Assembly (NCBI RefSeq): GCF_030553055.1
Contig: NZ_CP130713.1
Location: forward strand, 2,604,001 to 2,668,000
DNA from: Streptomyces sp. XD-27
Lineage (GTDB): Bacteria; Actinomycetota; Actinomycetes; Streptomycetales; Streptomycetaceae
Length of the DNA: 64,000 bases
Direction of reading: 5' to 3'
Part shown: in pieces, positions 1-8,765 of the stretch
Position numbering within the stretch: the stretch's first letter is position 1
How the letters are laid out: the number at the start of each line of letters is the position of its first letter
Translations under genes and position numbers: made by a program
Notes under the pieces: model-generated
Databases searched by the model: none
Told to the model about the DNA's origin: nothing
The model's input: the letters and a program-made list of their open reading frames with translations, nothing else

Positions 1-17
1 CCCGTAGGGTGAGACGT

Positions 18-623
18 ATGAACGATCGCATGGTGTGGATCGACTGCGAGATGACCGGGCTCTCGCTGTCCGACGACGCGCTCATCGAGGTGGCCGCGCT
101 GGTCACCGACTCGGAGCTGAACATCCTGGGCGACGGCGTGGACATCGTGATCCGCCCGCCGGCCGGGGCGCTGGCCACCATGCCCGAGGTGGTGCGCGAG
201 ATGCACACCGCCTCCGGGCTGCTCGCGGAGCTGGACGGCGGGACCACGCTGGAGGACGCCCAGCAGCGGGTCCTGGCCTACGTCCGCGAGCACGTCCCGG
301 AGCCCGGGAAGGCTCCGCTGTGCGGGAACTCCGTGGGCACGGACCGCGGCTTCCTGCTGCGTGACATGCCGGATGTGGAGAGCTATCTCCACTACCGGAT
401 CGTCGACGTCTCCTCGGTCAAGGAGCTCGCCCGCCGCTGGTACCCGCGGGCGTACTTCAACAGTCCGAAGAAGAACGGCAACCACCGCGCCCTCGCCGAC
501 ATCCGCGAGTCCATCGCCGAGTTGCGGTACTACCGGGAGGCGATCTTCGTGCCGCACCCCGGCCCGGACTCGGACACGGCGAAGGCCATCGCGGCGAAGC
601 ATGTCGTGGCCGCCGCGCGCTGA
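18..623 (+). CDS. orn: Oligoribonuclease (DEDDh exonuclease)
   Basis: Cytoplasmic 3'-to-5' exoribonuclease that degrades very short RNAs and the c-di-GMP product pGpG. The 201-residue protein is full length for the family. The first exonuclease motif is seen as IDCEMTG (Asp9, Glu11) and the last as NHRALADI (His156, Asp161), so the DEDDh catalytic set looks intact. I chose ATG 18 over the in-frame GTG at 9 because the family begins MNDRMVW and an AGGGTGAG ribosome site lies just upstream. In Streptomyces this gene usually follows adpA, which would lie left of the window. A strong hairpin closes the unit. Confidence 0.96.
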   Translation: MNDRMVWIDCEMTGLSLSDDALIEVAALVTDSELNILGDGVDIVIRPPAGALATMPEVVREMHTASGLLAELDGGTTLEDAQQRVLAYVREHVPEPGKAPLCGNSVGTDRGFLLRDMPDVESYLHYRIVDVSSVKELARRWYPRAYFNSPKKNGNHRALADIRESIAELRYYREAIFVPHPGPDSDTAKAIAAKHVVAAAR

Positions 624-632
624 GTGACGCGG

Positions 633-667
633 CTCGCTCCCGGCACCGGGAAAGCCGGGAGCGAGCA
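633..667 (+). terminator. Hairpin terminator after orn
   Basis: A perfect 13-bp inverted repeat (633-645 with 655-667) encloses a 9-base loop, starting 10 bases after the orn stop. There is no T tract, as is usual in Streptomyces. Confidence 0.7.
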
Positions 668-729
668 CCCCTTCAGACCCTGTACACTTTTTCTCGGCCG
701 GTGCGGAAGAGCACAAAAGCACCGGTCAT

Positions 730-803
730 GGTGGGTATAGCTCAGCTGGTAGAGCACCTGGTTGTGGTCCAGGATGTCGCGGGTTCGAGTCCCGTTACTC
801 ACC
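730..803 (+). tRNA. tRNA-His (GTG anticodon)
   Basis: A full cloverleaf is visible. The seven-base acceptor 731-737 pairs with 796-802. The anticodon stem 757-761/769-773 encloses a loop with anticodon GTG at 764-766, and the T-arm carries GGTTCGAGTCCC. The extra G at 730 facing discriminator C803 is the G-1 identity element of tRNA-His. A TG-extended -10-like TACACT lies at 684-689. CCA is not encoded. Confidence 0.96.
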
Positions 804-811
804 CTGAAGGA

Positions 812-847
812 CCAAGGGCCGACCTGAGAGATCAGGTCGGCCCTTGG
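812..847 (+). terminator. Terminator hairpin after tRNA-His
   Basis: A perfect 16-bp stem (812-827 with 832-847) with a GAGA tetraloop begins nine bases after the tRNA. It is one of the strongest hairpins in the window and very likely ends the tRNA transcript. Confidence 0.8.
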
Positions 848-953
848 CGTATGCCCCGCCGGCCCGCCCATGCGTCCAGTCGGCATCGCCCGAAGGAGTG
901 AGCGGCGCCGAAGAAGCGCGGCATCGGAGCGGGGGCTACGAGACGATCCGGCG

Positions 954-1133
954 ATGAGCGTCCGTCCGCCTGCCCCGTCCACACCGCAGCGGAAGCCGCC
1001 CACCTGCGGCACCTGCCGCCGTCCGATGTGGTGGGACACCACCTATCCCTATCCGCCGGGCTGGTACTGCTCCGTGTGCAAGGCCCCGCCCCACCGTGAA
1101 CGCGGGCCCGGAATCCGGGAGTCGCCGGCCTGA
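954..1133 (+). CDS. Small zinc-ribbon-like protein
   Basis: A 59-residue protein of unknown function. A CGTC pair near residue 18 and a CSVC pair near residue 41 make a two-knuckle CxxC/CxxC arrangement expected to bind one zinc ion. The intervening segment is rich in Trp, Tyr and Pro, and the ends are Pro/Arg-rich and probably disordered. ATG 954 is chosen because the upstream extension is Arg-rich and overlaps the tRNA terminator region. It stands alone on the plus strand after tRNA-His. It could be a nucleic-acid or protein-binding knuckle; no enzymatic role can be read from it. Confidence 0.6.
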   Translation: MSVRPPAPSTPQRKPPTCGTCRRPMWWDTTYPYPPGWYCSVCKAPPHRERGPGIRESPA

Positions 1134-1189
1134 CGGCGGCGGAGTCCCGTACGGCCGGGGCCCCGGCCCGCTTTGGCAGGATGAACCGT

Positions 1190-1528
1190 ATGAGCAATGA
1201 GCTGCCGCACGTGATCTCCGACATCGCCGAGGCCGAGAAGCAGGCCACCCGGGGCGAGCTGGACCGGCTCGATCTGGGCAAGGCGACCGGCCCCGCCCGG
1301 TACGACATCGAATTCACCTACCACCTCGACGGCAAGGGCACCGGCACGATCGCCCGGTTCGGCGCCCAGACACCGGTGCCGATCCCCCAGGTCGGCCAGA
1401 CGGTGCATCTGCACGGCCACGGCCCTCTGGTCGTCCGCTCGGTCGACATCGGCTACGAGGTCAGCGAGGAGGACGGCGCGCTGTACGTGGCCGCCACCGT
1501 CGATGTGACGGTGCCCACCGAGGGCTGA
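1190..1528 (+). CDS. Conserved hypothetical protein, 112 aa
   Basis: A soluble protein of unknown function with strong coding bias. The first 35 residues look helical and charged. The rest alternates hydrophobic and polar residues (YDIEFTYHLDG, TVHLHGHGPLVVRSVDIGYEV), suggesting a small beta-rich fold. There is no signal peptide and no catalytic motif that I recognise. ATG 1190 is preferred to ATG 1181 because CAGG at 1177-1180 then has a normal spacing. It is monocistronic, between the zinc-ribbon gene and the PP2C gene. Confidence 0.7.
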   Translation: MSNELPHVISDIAEAEKQATRGELDRLDLGKATGPARYDIEFTYHLDGKGTGTIARFGAQTPVPIPQVGQTVHLHGHGPLVVRSVDIGYEVSEEDGALYVAATVDVTVPTEG

Positions 1529-1689
1529 CCCGCCGTTCCCCGACCCGGCTCCGGGCCACCGCGGCCGACCCGCGGTGGCCGGGCGGTACAGGGACGCGCC
1601 CGGACGCGGCCCCTTACGTGTCGGGCTTCGCGCGCTGATCCGGCCCGTCCTAGCATGAGAGCTACGGGGGCGGACGATAGGAGTCCGTG

Positions 1690-4137
1690 ATGGGCGGGCC
1701 CGCGAAAGCCACGCCGATGAACGCGCCGTTCGATCTGGCACCCGCCGTATGGGTGGTGATCGACGGCGAGGGCGCGGTCATCGGCTGGACGTACGCCGCC
1801 GAGAGGCTGCTCGGCTACCGGGCCGCGGAGGTGCTGGACCGGCCCGCCGCGATGCTGCTGGCCTCCCCCGACGACGCCGCCAAGGCCGCCGCCATCGCCG
1901 AGGAGTGCCGCGCCGGCGCGGTCTGGGCCGGGCTGGTGGCCGCCCGGCACCTGGACGGGAGCCGCGTCGAACTGGGACTGCGGGTCTGCGCGGTCATGGC
2001 GGCGGACGGCCGCGAGCAGTGGCTGGTGTCGGCCATCGACCTGGCCAGCACCCCCTCATGGGCGGTCAGCGGCTCCGTACTGGAGGGCTTTCTGACCCGC
2101 TCCCCGCTGGGCATGGCCGTACTGAGCCCCGAACTGCGGTACGTCTGGCTCAACGACACCCTGGAGCGCTTCGGCGGAGTGCCGCGCAAGCAGCGGCTGG
2201 GGCGGCGGATGACCTCGGCGCTGCCCGGACTCGACACCGCGGCGCTGGAGGCGTTGATCCGCCGCGTCCTCGCCACGGGCGTGCCGGTGATCGACCACGA
2301 GTACCAGGGCTGGACAGCGGCGGACCCGCACCGCGAGCACGCCTACTCCACGTCCTTCTTCCGGCTGGAGGACGCCGACGGGCACCCGATGGGCGTGTAC
2401 TACCTCGTGATGGACGTGACCGACCGCTGGAAGGCGCAGCGCCGGCTCGCGCTCCTCAACGAGGCCGGGGTGCGGATCGGCAGCACCCTGGACGTGGCGC
2501 GCACCGCCGAGGAGGTCGCCGCGGTCGCCGTACCGCGCGTCGCGGACTTCGTCACCGTCGACCTGCTGGAGGCGGTGCTGCGCGGGGACGAACCGGCGGT
2601 GGGGCCCTCCGGGGTGCACGGGGCGCTGCGCCGGGCCGCGCAGCTCTCGATCCACGAGGGGTGCCCGGAGTCGGTGGTGGCCGTCGGCGACCCGGTCGGC
2701 GCGCCCGAGGCGGCCCCGTACGAGCGGTGTGTCGCCGAGGGCCGGTCCATCCGGGAGGTCGTCGATCCGGCACGGCCCAGCCCCACCTGGCTGGCCGAGG
2801 ACCCGGCGCGCTCGGAGAGCGTGCGCGAGTACGGGATGCACTCGGGGATGTGGGTGCCGCTGCGGGCGCGCGGCACGGTGCTGGGCGTGGTGACGTTCGT
2901 GCGCTCGCGGCACCCGGACCCCTTCGAGGACGACGATCAGCTGCTCGCCGAGGAACTGGTCGCGCGGGCGGCGGTGTGCCTGGACAACGCCCGCCGCTAC
3001 ACCCGCGAGCACAACGCGGCGCTCGCCCTCCAGCGCACTCTGCTGCCGCACCGGCTGACCGGCGGTGCCGCGCTGGACGTCGCCACCCGCTATCTGCCGA
3101 CGGGCGCCCAGGGCGGGGTGGGCGGCGACTGGTTCGACGTCATCCCGCTGTCCGGGGGCCGGGTCGCGCTGGTCGTCGGGGACGTCGTGGGGCACGGCAT
3201 CACCGCGGCGGCCACCATGGGCCGGCTGCGGACGGCCGTGCACACCCTCGCCGACATGGACCTGTCGCCCGACGAACTCCTCGCCCACCTGGACGATCTG
3301 GTCATCCGGCTCACCGAGGAGGAGCACGACGACGCCGTCGCGACCGCCGTGCTGGGCGCCACCTGCCTGTACGCGGTCTACGACCCGGTGACCCGGCGCT
3401 GCGCGATGGCCCGGGCCGGGCATCCGGCGCCCGCGATCGTCGACCCCGGCGGGGCCGTCAGCTTCCCCAGCCTGCCCGCGGGGCCGCCGCTGGGGCTGGG
3501 GTCGCTGCCGTTCGAGTGCGCCGAGCTGGAACTGTCCGACGGCAGCGTGATCGCCCTCTTCACGAACGGCCTGATCGGCCCCGCCGACGACAACGTGGAC
3601 CTGCGGCTGCGCCGACTCGGCCGGGCGCTCGCCCAGCCGGAGCTGCCGCTGGAGGAGCTGTGCACGGCGGTGGTCGACTCCATGCTGAGCGGGCCGCCGG
3701 ACGACGACGTGGCGCTGCTGGTGGCCCGTACGCGCGGGCTGGACGCCCACCAGGTGGCCTCCTGGGACCTGCCGGCCGACCCCGCGGTCGTCAGCAGCGC
3801 CCGCGCCATGACCGACCGCCAACTGGCCGAGTGGGGGCTGGACGAGCTGCGCATGACGACCGAACTGGTCGTCAGCGAGCTGGTCACCAACGCCATCCGG
3901 CACGCCGTCGGCCCGATCCGCCTCCGGCTGATCCGGCACGAGGTCCTGGTCTGCGAGGTCGCCGACGCGAGCAGCACCTCGCCGCGGCTGCGGCACGCGC
4001 GGACGACGGACGAGGGCGGCCGCGGGCTGTTCCTGATCGCCCAGCTGACCCGGCGCTGGGGTACGCGGTACACCCGCGGCGGCAAGATCATCTGGACGGA
4101 GCAGGAACTGCCGTCGAGCCCGTCCGCACGGGGCTGA
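1690..4137 (+). CDS. PAS-GAF-PP2C phosphatase with C-terminal HATPase (RsbU-like)
   Basis: A multidomain signalling protein of about 815 residues. In order: a PAS domain (about 15-120), a second PAS-like domain (125-250), a GAF domain (260-435), a SpoIIE-type PP2C phosphatase (455-675) with GGDWFD and VGDVVGHG metal-binding motifs and a closing DDDVALLV, and a GHKL ATPase domain (690-805) with the N-box ELVTNAIRHA. This is the Streptomyces RsbU/RsbW-like architecture, in which an anti-sigma-type kinase and an anti-anti-sigma phosphatase share one chain. It has no transmembrane segment. TAGGAG at 1678-1683 supports ATG 1690; GTG 1687 is the alternative. No sigma factor or anti-sigma antagonist gene is adjacent, so its partner is unknown. 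Confidence 0.88.
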   Translation: MGGPAKATPMNAPFDLAPAVWVVIDGEGAVIGWTYAAERLLGYRAAEVLDRPAAMLLASPDDAAKAAAIAEECRAGAVWAGLVAARHLDGSRVELGLRVCAVMAADGREQWLVSAIDLASTPSWAVSGSVLEGFLTRSPLGMAVLSPELRYVWLNDTLERFGGVPRKQRLGRRMTSALPGLDTAALEALIRRVLATGVPVIDHEYQGWTAADPHREHAYSTSFFRLEDADGHPMGVYYLVMDVTDRWKAQRRLALLNEAGVRIGSTLDVARTAEEVAAVAVPRVADFVTVDLLEAVLRGDEPAVGPSGVHGALRRAAQLSIHEGCPESVVAVGDPVGAPEAAPYERCVAEGRSIREVVDPARPSPTWLAEDPARSESVREYGMHSGMWVPLRARGTVLGVVTFVRSRHPDPFEDDDQLLAEELVARAAVCLDNARRYTREHNAALALQRTLLPHRLTGGAALDVATRYLPTGAQGGVGGDWFDVIPLSGGRVALVVGDVVGHGITAAATMGRLRTAVHTLADMDLSPDELLAHLDDLVIRLTEEEHDDAVATAVLGATCLYAVYDPVTRRCAMARAGHPAPAIVDPGGAVSFPSLPAGPPLGLGSLPFECAELELSDGSVIALFTNGLIGPADDNVDLRLRRLGRALAQPELPLEELCTAVVDSMLSGPPDDDVALLVARTRGLDAHQVASWDLPADPAVVSSARAMTDRQLAEWGLDELRMTTELVVSELVTNAIRHAVGPIRLRLIRHEVLVCEVADASSTSPRLRHARTTDEGGRGLFLIAQLTRRWGTRYTRGGKIIWTEQELPSSPSARG

Positions 4138-4255
4138 GGCCCGCGGGGCCTCGCAAGGCTGGGCCCGTGGGGTCTCGCTGGGCTGGAGCCCGCATGGGCT
4201 CGCTGGGGCTGAGGCCCGCAAGGGCCGGGGCTCACAGGGGCCGAGGTTCACCGGG
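4128..4255. repeat. Imperfect GC-rich tandem repeats between convergent genes
   Basis: Four to five degenerate copies of a roughly 26-30-base unit built on GGGGCTGAGGCCCGC and GGGCTCGCTG fill the gap between the phosphatase gene and the convergent cebR. The first copy covers the phosphatase stop codon. Confidence 0.55.
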
Positions 4256-4257
4256 GC

Positions 4258-5325
4258 TTACGACGACTCCCGGCGCACCAGCTCCGTCGGCAGGACCAGT
4301 TGCGGGCACTCGGACCGCCACCGGCCCGCGCGGCGGGCCGCCCGCCGCGCCTCGATCTGCTCCAGCAGCGCCTTCACCATCGACCGCCCCATCTCCTCGA
4401 CCGGCTGCCGGACGCTGGTCAGCGGCGGGTCCATGTGCCGGGCCACGGCGGAGTCGTCGAAGCCGACGAGCGCGACGTCGTCGGGGACCCGGCGGCCCGT
4501 CTCCCGCAGTACGTGACGGGCCCCGGCGGCCATCACGTCGGAGGCGGCGAAGACCGCGTCCAGGTCGGGCCGCCTGGCCAGCAGCGCGCGCATGGCCCGG
4601 CGGCCGCCCTCCTCCGTGAAGTCGGCGACCTCGGTGAGCCGCGGGTCGGGTTCCCGGCCCGCCGCCCGGAGCGCGTCCGCGTATCCGGCCAGCCGGGACT
4701 GGGCGACGTGCATGTCGGGCGGCCCGGTGATGGTCGCGACGGCGCGGCGGCCGCGGGCCAGCAGGTGGTCCACGGCGGCCCGCGCCCCGCCGAGGTTGTC
4801 CGCGTCCACGTACGCCACGGTCTCCCGCTCGGTGCGGCGGCCGCTCAGCACCGCGGGCATTCCGATGCGTTCCAGCAGGTCGGGCAACGGGTCGTCGGCG
4901 TGCACGGACACCAGCAGCACGCCGTCCACGCGGTGCGCCGAGAGGTAGTCGGCCAGCCGCTGCCGCTCCCTGGGGGTGCGGACGAGCGTGAGCAGGAGTT
5001 GCAGGTCGGTGTCGGCGAGCGCGGCGCCCACGCCCCGGATGATCTCGGAGAAGTACGGCTCGGCGAAGAGCCGGGTCTCGGGTTCGGGGATGACCAGCGC
5101 GACGGCGTCGGCGCGGTCGGCGGCGAGCGCGCGGGCCGCCCGGTTGGGCACATAGCCGAGGTCGGCGACGGCCTGTTCGACGGCGGCGCGGGTGCGGTCG
5201 CTGACCTTGGGCGATCCGTTGATCACCCGGGAGACGGTGCCGCGGCCCACCCCCGCGCGGGCGGCCACCTCCTCCAAGGTGGGTCTGCCGCGCCCCGCGC
5301 CGCGGCGCCGTGTTCCTGCCATCAT
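4258..5325 (-). CDS. cebR: CebR-like LacI-family repressor
   Basis: LacI/GalR-type repressor, 355 residues. The helix-turn-helix lies at residues 15-40 (LEEVAARAGVGRGTVSRVIN), followed by the hinge and a two-lobed sugar-binding domain with the usual FAASDVMAAGA and VGFDDSAVA segments near the C-terminus. It is divergent from cebE, and two boxes resembling the CebR operator lie at 5442-5455 and 8752-8765, so it probably represses cebEFG-bglC until cellobiose or cellotriose binds. ATG 5325 is preceded by GGAGG; ATG 5322 is an equal alternative. In plant-pathogenic relatives CebR also controls virulence genes; nothing of that kind is seen here. Confidence 0.9.
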   Translation of the reverse strand: MMAGTRRRGAGRGRPTLEEVAARAGVGRGTVSRVINGSPKVSDRTRAAVEQAVADLGYVPNRAARALAADRADAVALVIPEPETRLFAEPYFSEIIRGVGAALADTDLQLLLTLVRTPRERQRLADYLSAHRVDGVLLVSVHADDPLPDLLERIGMPAVLSGRRTERETVAYVDADNLGGARAAVDHLLARGRRAVATITGPPDMHVAQSRLAGYADALRAAGREPDPRLTEVADFTEEGGRRAMRALLARRPDLDAVFAASDVMAAGARHVLRETGRRVPDDVALVGFDDSAVARHMDPPLTSVRQPVEEMGRSMVKALLEQIEARRAARRAGRWRSECPQLVLPTELVRRESS

Positions 5326-5441
5326 CCGCCTCCAGCCGTACAGGTGCGTGCCAATTCAACCGCAGTGCGGTTCCGGCAAGTTGTCGCGTGGGTTCCCTTG
5401 ACACCCCTGGGGCAAGTGATGAACCTTCAGTTCATCACCAG

Positions 5442-5455
5442 TGAGAGCGCTCCCA
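5442..5455. promoter_or_regulatory. CebR operator upstream of cebE
   Basis: TGAGAGCGCTCCCA matches the 14-bp palindromic CebR site TGGGAGCGCTCCCA at 13 of 14 positions. It lies 60 bases before the cebE start in the cebR-cebE divergent region. Confidence 0.85.
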
Positions 5456-5514
5456 CACCCGCCACATGTGCTTATTTTTGCTTGAACCGGCACATAGGAC
5501 GCAAGGAGAACGCA

Positions 5515-6837
5515 ATGCGGAGGAGTTCCGGCAGGTTCCGACACCGGGCAGTGGTCCTGGCGGCCGTCGCCGCCCTGCTCACCGGCTGCGCCGACGACGG
5601 CGGCGGCGACAGCTCCAGCGCCTCGGGCGGCACCGACGCCGCGGGCAGAACCACCATCACCGTGGGGGTCTTCGGCGTCTTCGGCTACAAGCAGGCCGGT
5701 CTGTACGACGAGTACATGAAGGAGCACCCCGACATCTACATCAAGGAAACCTCCATCGAGCGGAACGAGAACTACTACCCGCAGCTGCTGACCCACCTCG
5801 GCACCGGCAGCGGGCTCGCCGACATCCAGGCCGTCGAGGTCGCCAACATCGCCGAGGTCACCGCCACCCAGGCGGACAAGCTCGTGGACCTGTCGAAGGC
5901 CAAGGGGGTACGCAGGGGCGACTTCATTCCTTGGAAGTGGCAGCAGGGCACGACCAAGGACGGGAAGACGGTCGGCCTGGGCACGGACATCGGCCCGATG
6001 GCGATCTGCTACCGCAAGGACCTGTTCGCCAAGGCCGGGCTGCCCACCGACCGCGAGCAGGTCGGCCGGCTGTGGGCGGGCGACTGGGGCACGTACCTGG
6101 AGACCGGCCGGAAGTACCAGGACAAGGCGCCCGACGGCACCTCCTTCATCGACGCGGCCTCGGGCGTCTACAACGCCGTGATCTCCAGCAGCGCCGAGAC
6201 CTACTACGACGCGCGGGGGAAGCTGATCTACAAGGACAGCCCGGCCGTCAAGGAGGCCTGGGACCACGCCATGGACGCGGCGACCGGCAAGCTCACCGCC
6301 AGGCTCCAGCAGTTCCAGAAGTCCTGGGACCAGGCGCTCGCCAACGGCACGTTCGCCACCGTCTCCTGCCCGCCGTGGATGCTCGGCTACATCAAGGAGA
6401 AGGCCGGCCCGAAGGCCGCGGACCAGTGGGACGTGGCCGCCGCGCCGAGGCCCGGCAACTGGGGCGGCTCCTTCCTCACCGTGCCCACCGCCGCCAGGCA
6501 CAAGGACGAGGCCGCCGAGCTGGCCGCCTGGCTGACCGCCCCCGAGCAGCAGGCCAAACTCTTCGAGAAGCAGGCCAGTTTCCCCAGCGCGCAGGCCGCC
6601 TACACGCTGCCGCAGGTCTCCGACGCGCGGCACCCGTACTTCGGTGACGCGCCCACGGGGAAGATCTTCGCCGCCGCCGCGCGCGGGGTGCCCACGCAGA
6701 TCCTGGGCCCGAAGGACCTGCTGATCAAGCAGAACATCCAGGACGTCGGCATCCTCCAGGTCGAGCAGCAGGGCAAGTCGCCCGAGGCCGGCTGGAAGGC
6801 CGCGGTCAAGTCCACCGACAACGCGCTGGACCAGTGA
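5515..6837 (+). CDS. cebE: Cellobiose/cello-oligosaccharide-binding lipoprotein CebE
   Basis: Extracellular solute-binding lipoprotein (family 1) of a sugar ABC importer, 440 residues. A basic N-terminus and hydrophobic core end in the lipobox LLTGC, so Cys25 is lipidated after signal peptidase II cleavage. A Ser/Gly/Asp-rich tether follows. The mature domain is of the usual size for sugar-binding proteins. AAGGAG lies 6-7 bases before ATG 5515. Position after cebR, the CebR box and the following cebF/cebG/bglC assign it to cellobiose uptake. The ATPase MsiK, normally supplied from elsewhere in Streptomyces, is absent here as expected. Confidence 0.92.
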   Translation: MRRSSGRFRHRAVVLAAVAALLTGCADDGGGDSSSASGGTDAAGRTTITVGVFGVFGYKQAGLYDEYMKEHPDIYIKETSIERNENYYPQLLTHLGTGSGLADIQAVEVANIAEVTATQADKLVDLSKAKGVRRGDFIPWKWQQGTTKDGKTVGLGTDIGPMAICYRKDLFAKAGLPTDREQVGRLWAGDWGTYLETGRKYQDKAPDGTSFIDAASGVYNAVISSSAETYYDARGKLIYKDSPAVKEAWDHAMDAATGKLTARLQQFQKSWDQALANGTFATVSCPPWMLGYIKEKAGPKAADQWDVAAAPRPGNWGGSFLTVPTAARHKDEAAELAAWLTAPEQQAKLFEKQASFPSAQAAYTLPQVSDARHPYFGDAPTGKIFAAAARGVPTQILGPKDLLIKQNIQDVGILQVEQQGKSPEAGWKAAVKSTDNALDQ

Positions 6838-7859
6838 CGCCGATGGCCTCCCAGCCGGACACGGCCGCCGCCCCCGCGGCCCCGCCGCCGCCCTCCCTCC
6901 CCGCGGCGGGGAAGGGCGGCGGCCCGACGGCGGCGGAGGACCGCCGCAGGGCGCGGCGCAGCCGGCGCTACCGGCGGGACGTGCGCTGGTCCCCGTACGC
7001 CTTCGTCGCCCCCTTCTTCGTCCTCTTCGCCGCCTTCGGGCTCTTCCCGCTGCTCTACACCGGCTGGGCGTCGCTGCACCGGGTGGAACTCACCGACCCC
7101 ACCCACATGGAGTGGGTGGGCCTGCGCAACTACTCCCGGCTGTGGGAGGACGACTTCTTCTGGAACGCGCTGCGGAACACGTTCACCATCGGGGTGATCT
7201 CCACCGTCCCGCAGCTGCTGATGGCCCTGGGCATCGCGCACCTGCTCAACTACCGGCTGCGCGGCTCGATGTTCTTCCGGGTCGCGATCCTCACCCCGTA
7301 CGCCACCTCGGTCGCCGCCGCCACGCTGGTGTTCGTGCTGCTCTTCGGCCGCGACTACGGGATGGTCAACTGGCTGCTCGGCACGGTCGGCATCGACGCG
7401 ATCGACTGGCAGAACGGCACCTGGACCTCGCGGATCGCGGTGTCCACCATCGTGATCTGGCGCTGGACCGGCTACAACGCGCTGATCTACCTGGCCGCGA
7501 TGCAGGCGGTGCCGAACGACCTGTACGAGTCGGCTGCCCTGGACGGGGCCTCGCGCTGGCAGCAGTTCATCCACGTCACGATCCCGTCGCTGCGGCCGAC
7601 GATCCTGTTCACGATCGTCGTCTCGACGATCGGCGCGACCCAGCTGTTCGGCGAGCCTCTGCTGTTCAACGGCAGTACGGGCGCGTCCGGCGGGGCCGAT
7701 CACCAGTACCAGACGCTCGGTCTGTACCTGTACGAGCAGGGCTGGGTGAACCTGCACCTGGGCCGGGCCTCCGCCATCGCCTGGGCGATGTTCCTGATCC
7801 TGCTGCTGATCGCCGCGGTCAACGCAGCTGTCGTCCGTCGTCTCCGTAAGAGCCAGTGA
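6834..7859 (+). CDS. cebF: Cellobiose ABC transporter permease CebF
   Basis: First inner-membrane permease of the importer, 341 residues and MalF-like. A Pro/Ala-rich cytoplasmic N-terminus of about 50 residues precedes six predicted membrane helices. The cytoplasmic EAA loop is seen as ESAALDGAS in the last third and would dock the ATPase. The start GTG 6834 overlaps the cebE stop (GTGA), implying translational coupling; ATG 6843 is a possible alternative. It lies between cebE and cebG in one operon. Confidence 0.92.
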   Translation: MTPMASQPDTAAAPAAPPPPSLPAAGKGGGPTAAEDRRRARRSRRYRRDVRWSPYAFVAPFFVLFAAFGLFPLLYTGWASLHRVELTDPTHMEWVGLRNYSRLWEDDFFWNALRNTFTIGVISTVPQLLMALGIAHLLNYRLRGSMFFRVAILTPYATSVAAATLVFVLLFGRDYGMVNWLLGTVGIDAIDWQNGTWTSRIAVSTIVIWRWTGYNALIYLAAMQAVPNDLYESAALDGASRWQQFIHVTIPSLRPTILFTIVVSTIGATQLFGEPLLFNGSTGASGGADHQYQTLGLYLYEQGWVNLHLGRASAIAWAMFLILLLIAAVNAAVVRRLRKSQ

Positions 7860-7868
7860 GGGGGAAGC

Positions 7869-8711
7869 ATGTCCGCTCGAAAAGCCGGTGGGCAGCTGCA
7901 CGGTGGCAAGGTGACCTATGCCGTGCTGATCGTGTTCACCGCGGTGTCGCTGTTCCCGCTGGTGTGGACGGCCGTCGCCGCCTCGCGGGACAACGGGCGG
8001 CTGGCCCGGACCCCGCCCCCGTTCTGGTTCGGCAGCAACCTGTTCACGAACCTGGAGACGGCGTGGACGGACGCCAACATGGGCGCCGCGCTGCTGAACA
8101 CGACCATCGTGGCCGGGACGATCACGGTCGGCACCGTGCTGTTCTCCACGATCGCCGGGTTCGCCTTCGCCAAGCTGCGGTTCCGGGGCCGCAACGTGCT
8201 GCTGATGCTCACCATCGGCACGATGATGGTGCCGCCGCAGCTCAGCGTCGTACCGCTGTACATGACCGTCGCGAAGCTGGAGTGGACCGACCAGCTGCAC
8301 GCCGTCATCCTGCCGACGCTGGTCGGCGCGTTCGGGGTGTTCTTCATGCGGCAGTACCTGTCCCAGGCGCTGCCCACCGAGCTGATCGAGGCCGCGCGGA
8401 TGGACGGCGCGAGCAGCCTGCGGATCCTGTGGCACGTGGTCTTCCCCGCCGCCCGGCCCGCGATGGCCGTGCTGGGCATGCTCACCTTCGTCCAGGCCTG
8501 GAACGACTTCTTCTGGCCCATCATCGCGCTCACCCAGACCGGCAACCCGACCGTGCAGGTGGCGCTGACCGGGCTGGGCCGCGGCTACATCCCCGACCAG
8601 TCGGTGATCATGGCGGGCGCGCTGCTGGGCACACTGCCGCTGCTCCTGGCCTTCGTCCTCTTCGGCAAGCAGATCGTCGGGGGGATCATGCAGGGCGCGG
8701 TCAAGGGCTGA
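7869..8711 (+). CDS. cebG: Cellobiose ABC transporter permease CebG
   Basis: Second permease, 280 residues and MalG-like, with six predicted membrane helices. The EAA loop reads [10 protein letters not shown] near residue 175. GAGGGGG lies just before ATG 7869, only nine bases after the cebF stop, so it belongs to the cebEFG transcript. It pairs with CebF to form the membrane channel. The 53-base gap to bglC contains the second CebR-like operator. Confidence 0.92.
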   Translation: MSARKAGGQLHGGKVTYAVLIVFTAVSLFPLVWTAVAASRDNGRLARTPPPFWFGSNLFTNLETAWTDANMGAALLNTTIVAGTITVGTVLFSTIAGFAFAKLRFRGRNVLLMLTIGTMMVPPQLSVVPLYMTVAKLEWTDQLHAVILPTLVGAFGVFFMRQYLSQALPTELIEAARMDGASSLRILWHVVFPAARPAMAVLGMLTFVQAWNDFFWPIIALTQTGNPTVQVALTGLGRGYIPDQSVIMAGALLGTLPLLLAFVLFGKQIVGGIMQGAVKG

Positions 8712-8751
8712 CCCCTGCTTCCTCCCTCTCGTTCCACCCCTCACCTTCCTT

Positions 8752-8765
8752 TGGGAGCGCTTCCA
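8752..8765. promoter_or_regulatory. CebR operator overlapping the bglC start
   Basis: TGGGAGCGCTTCCA matches the CebR palindrome at 13 of 14 positions, and its last base is the A of the bglC ATG. A repressor here would block initiation or form a roadblock between cebG and bglC. Confidence 0.82.

Noticed and set aside
1749..4619. Large open frames antisense or out of frame over the PP2C gene
   Set aside because: Very high GC keeps many frames open; these lack domains, while the 1690 frame has five recognisable ones.
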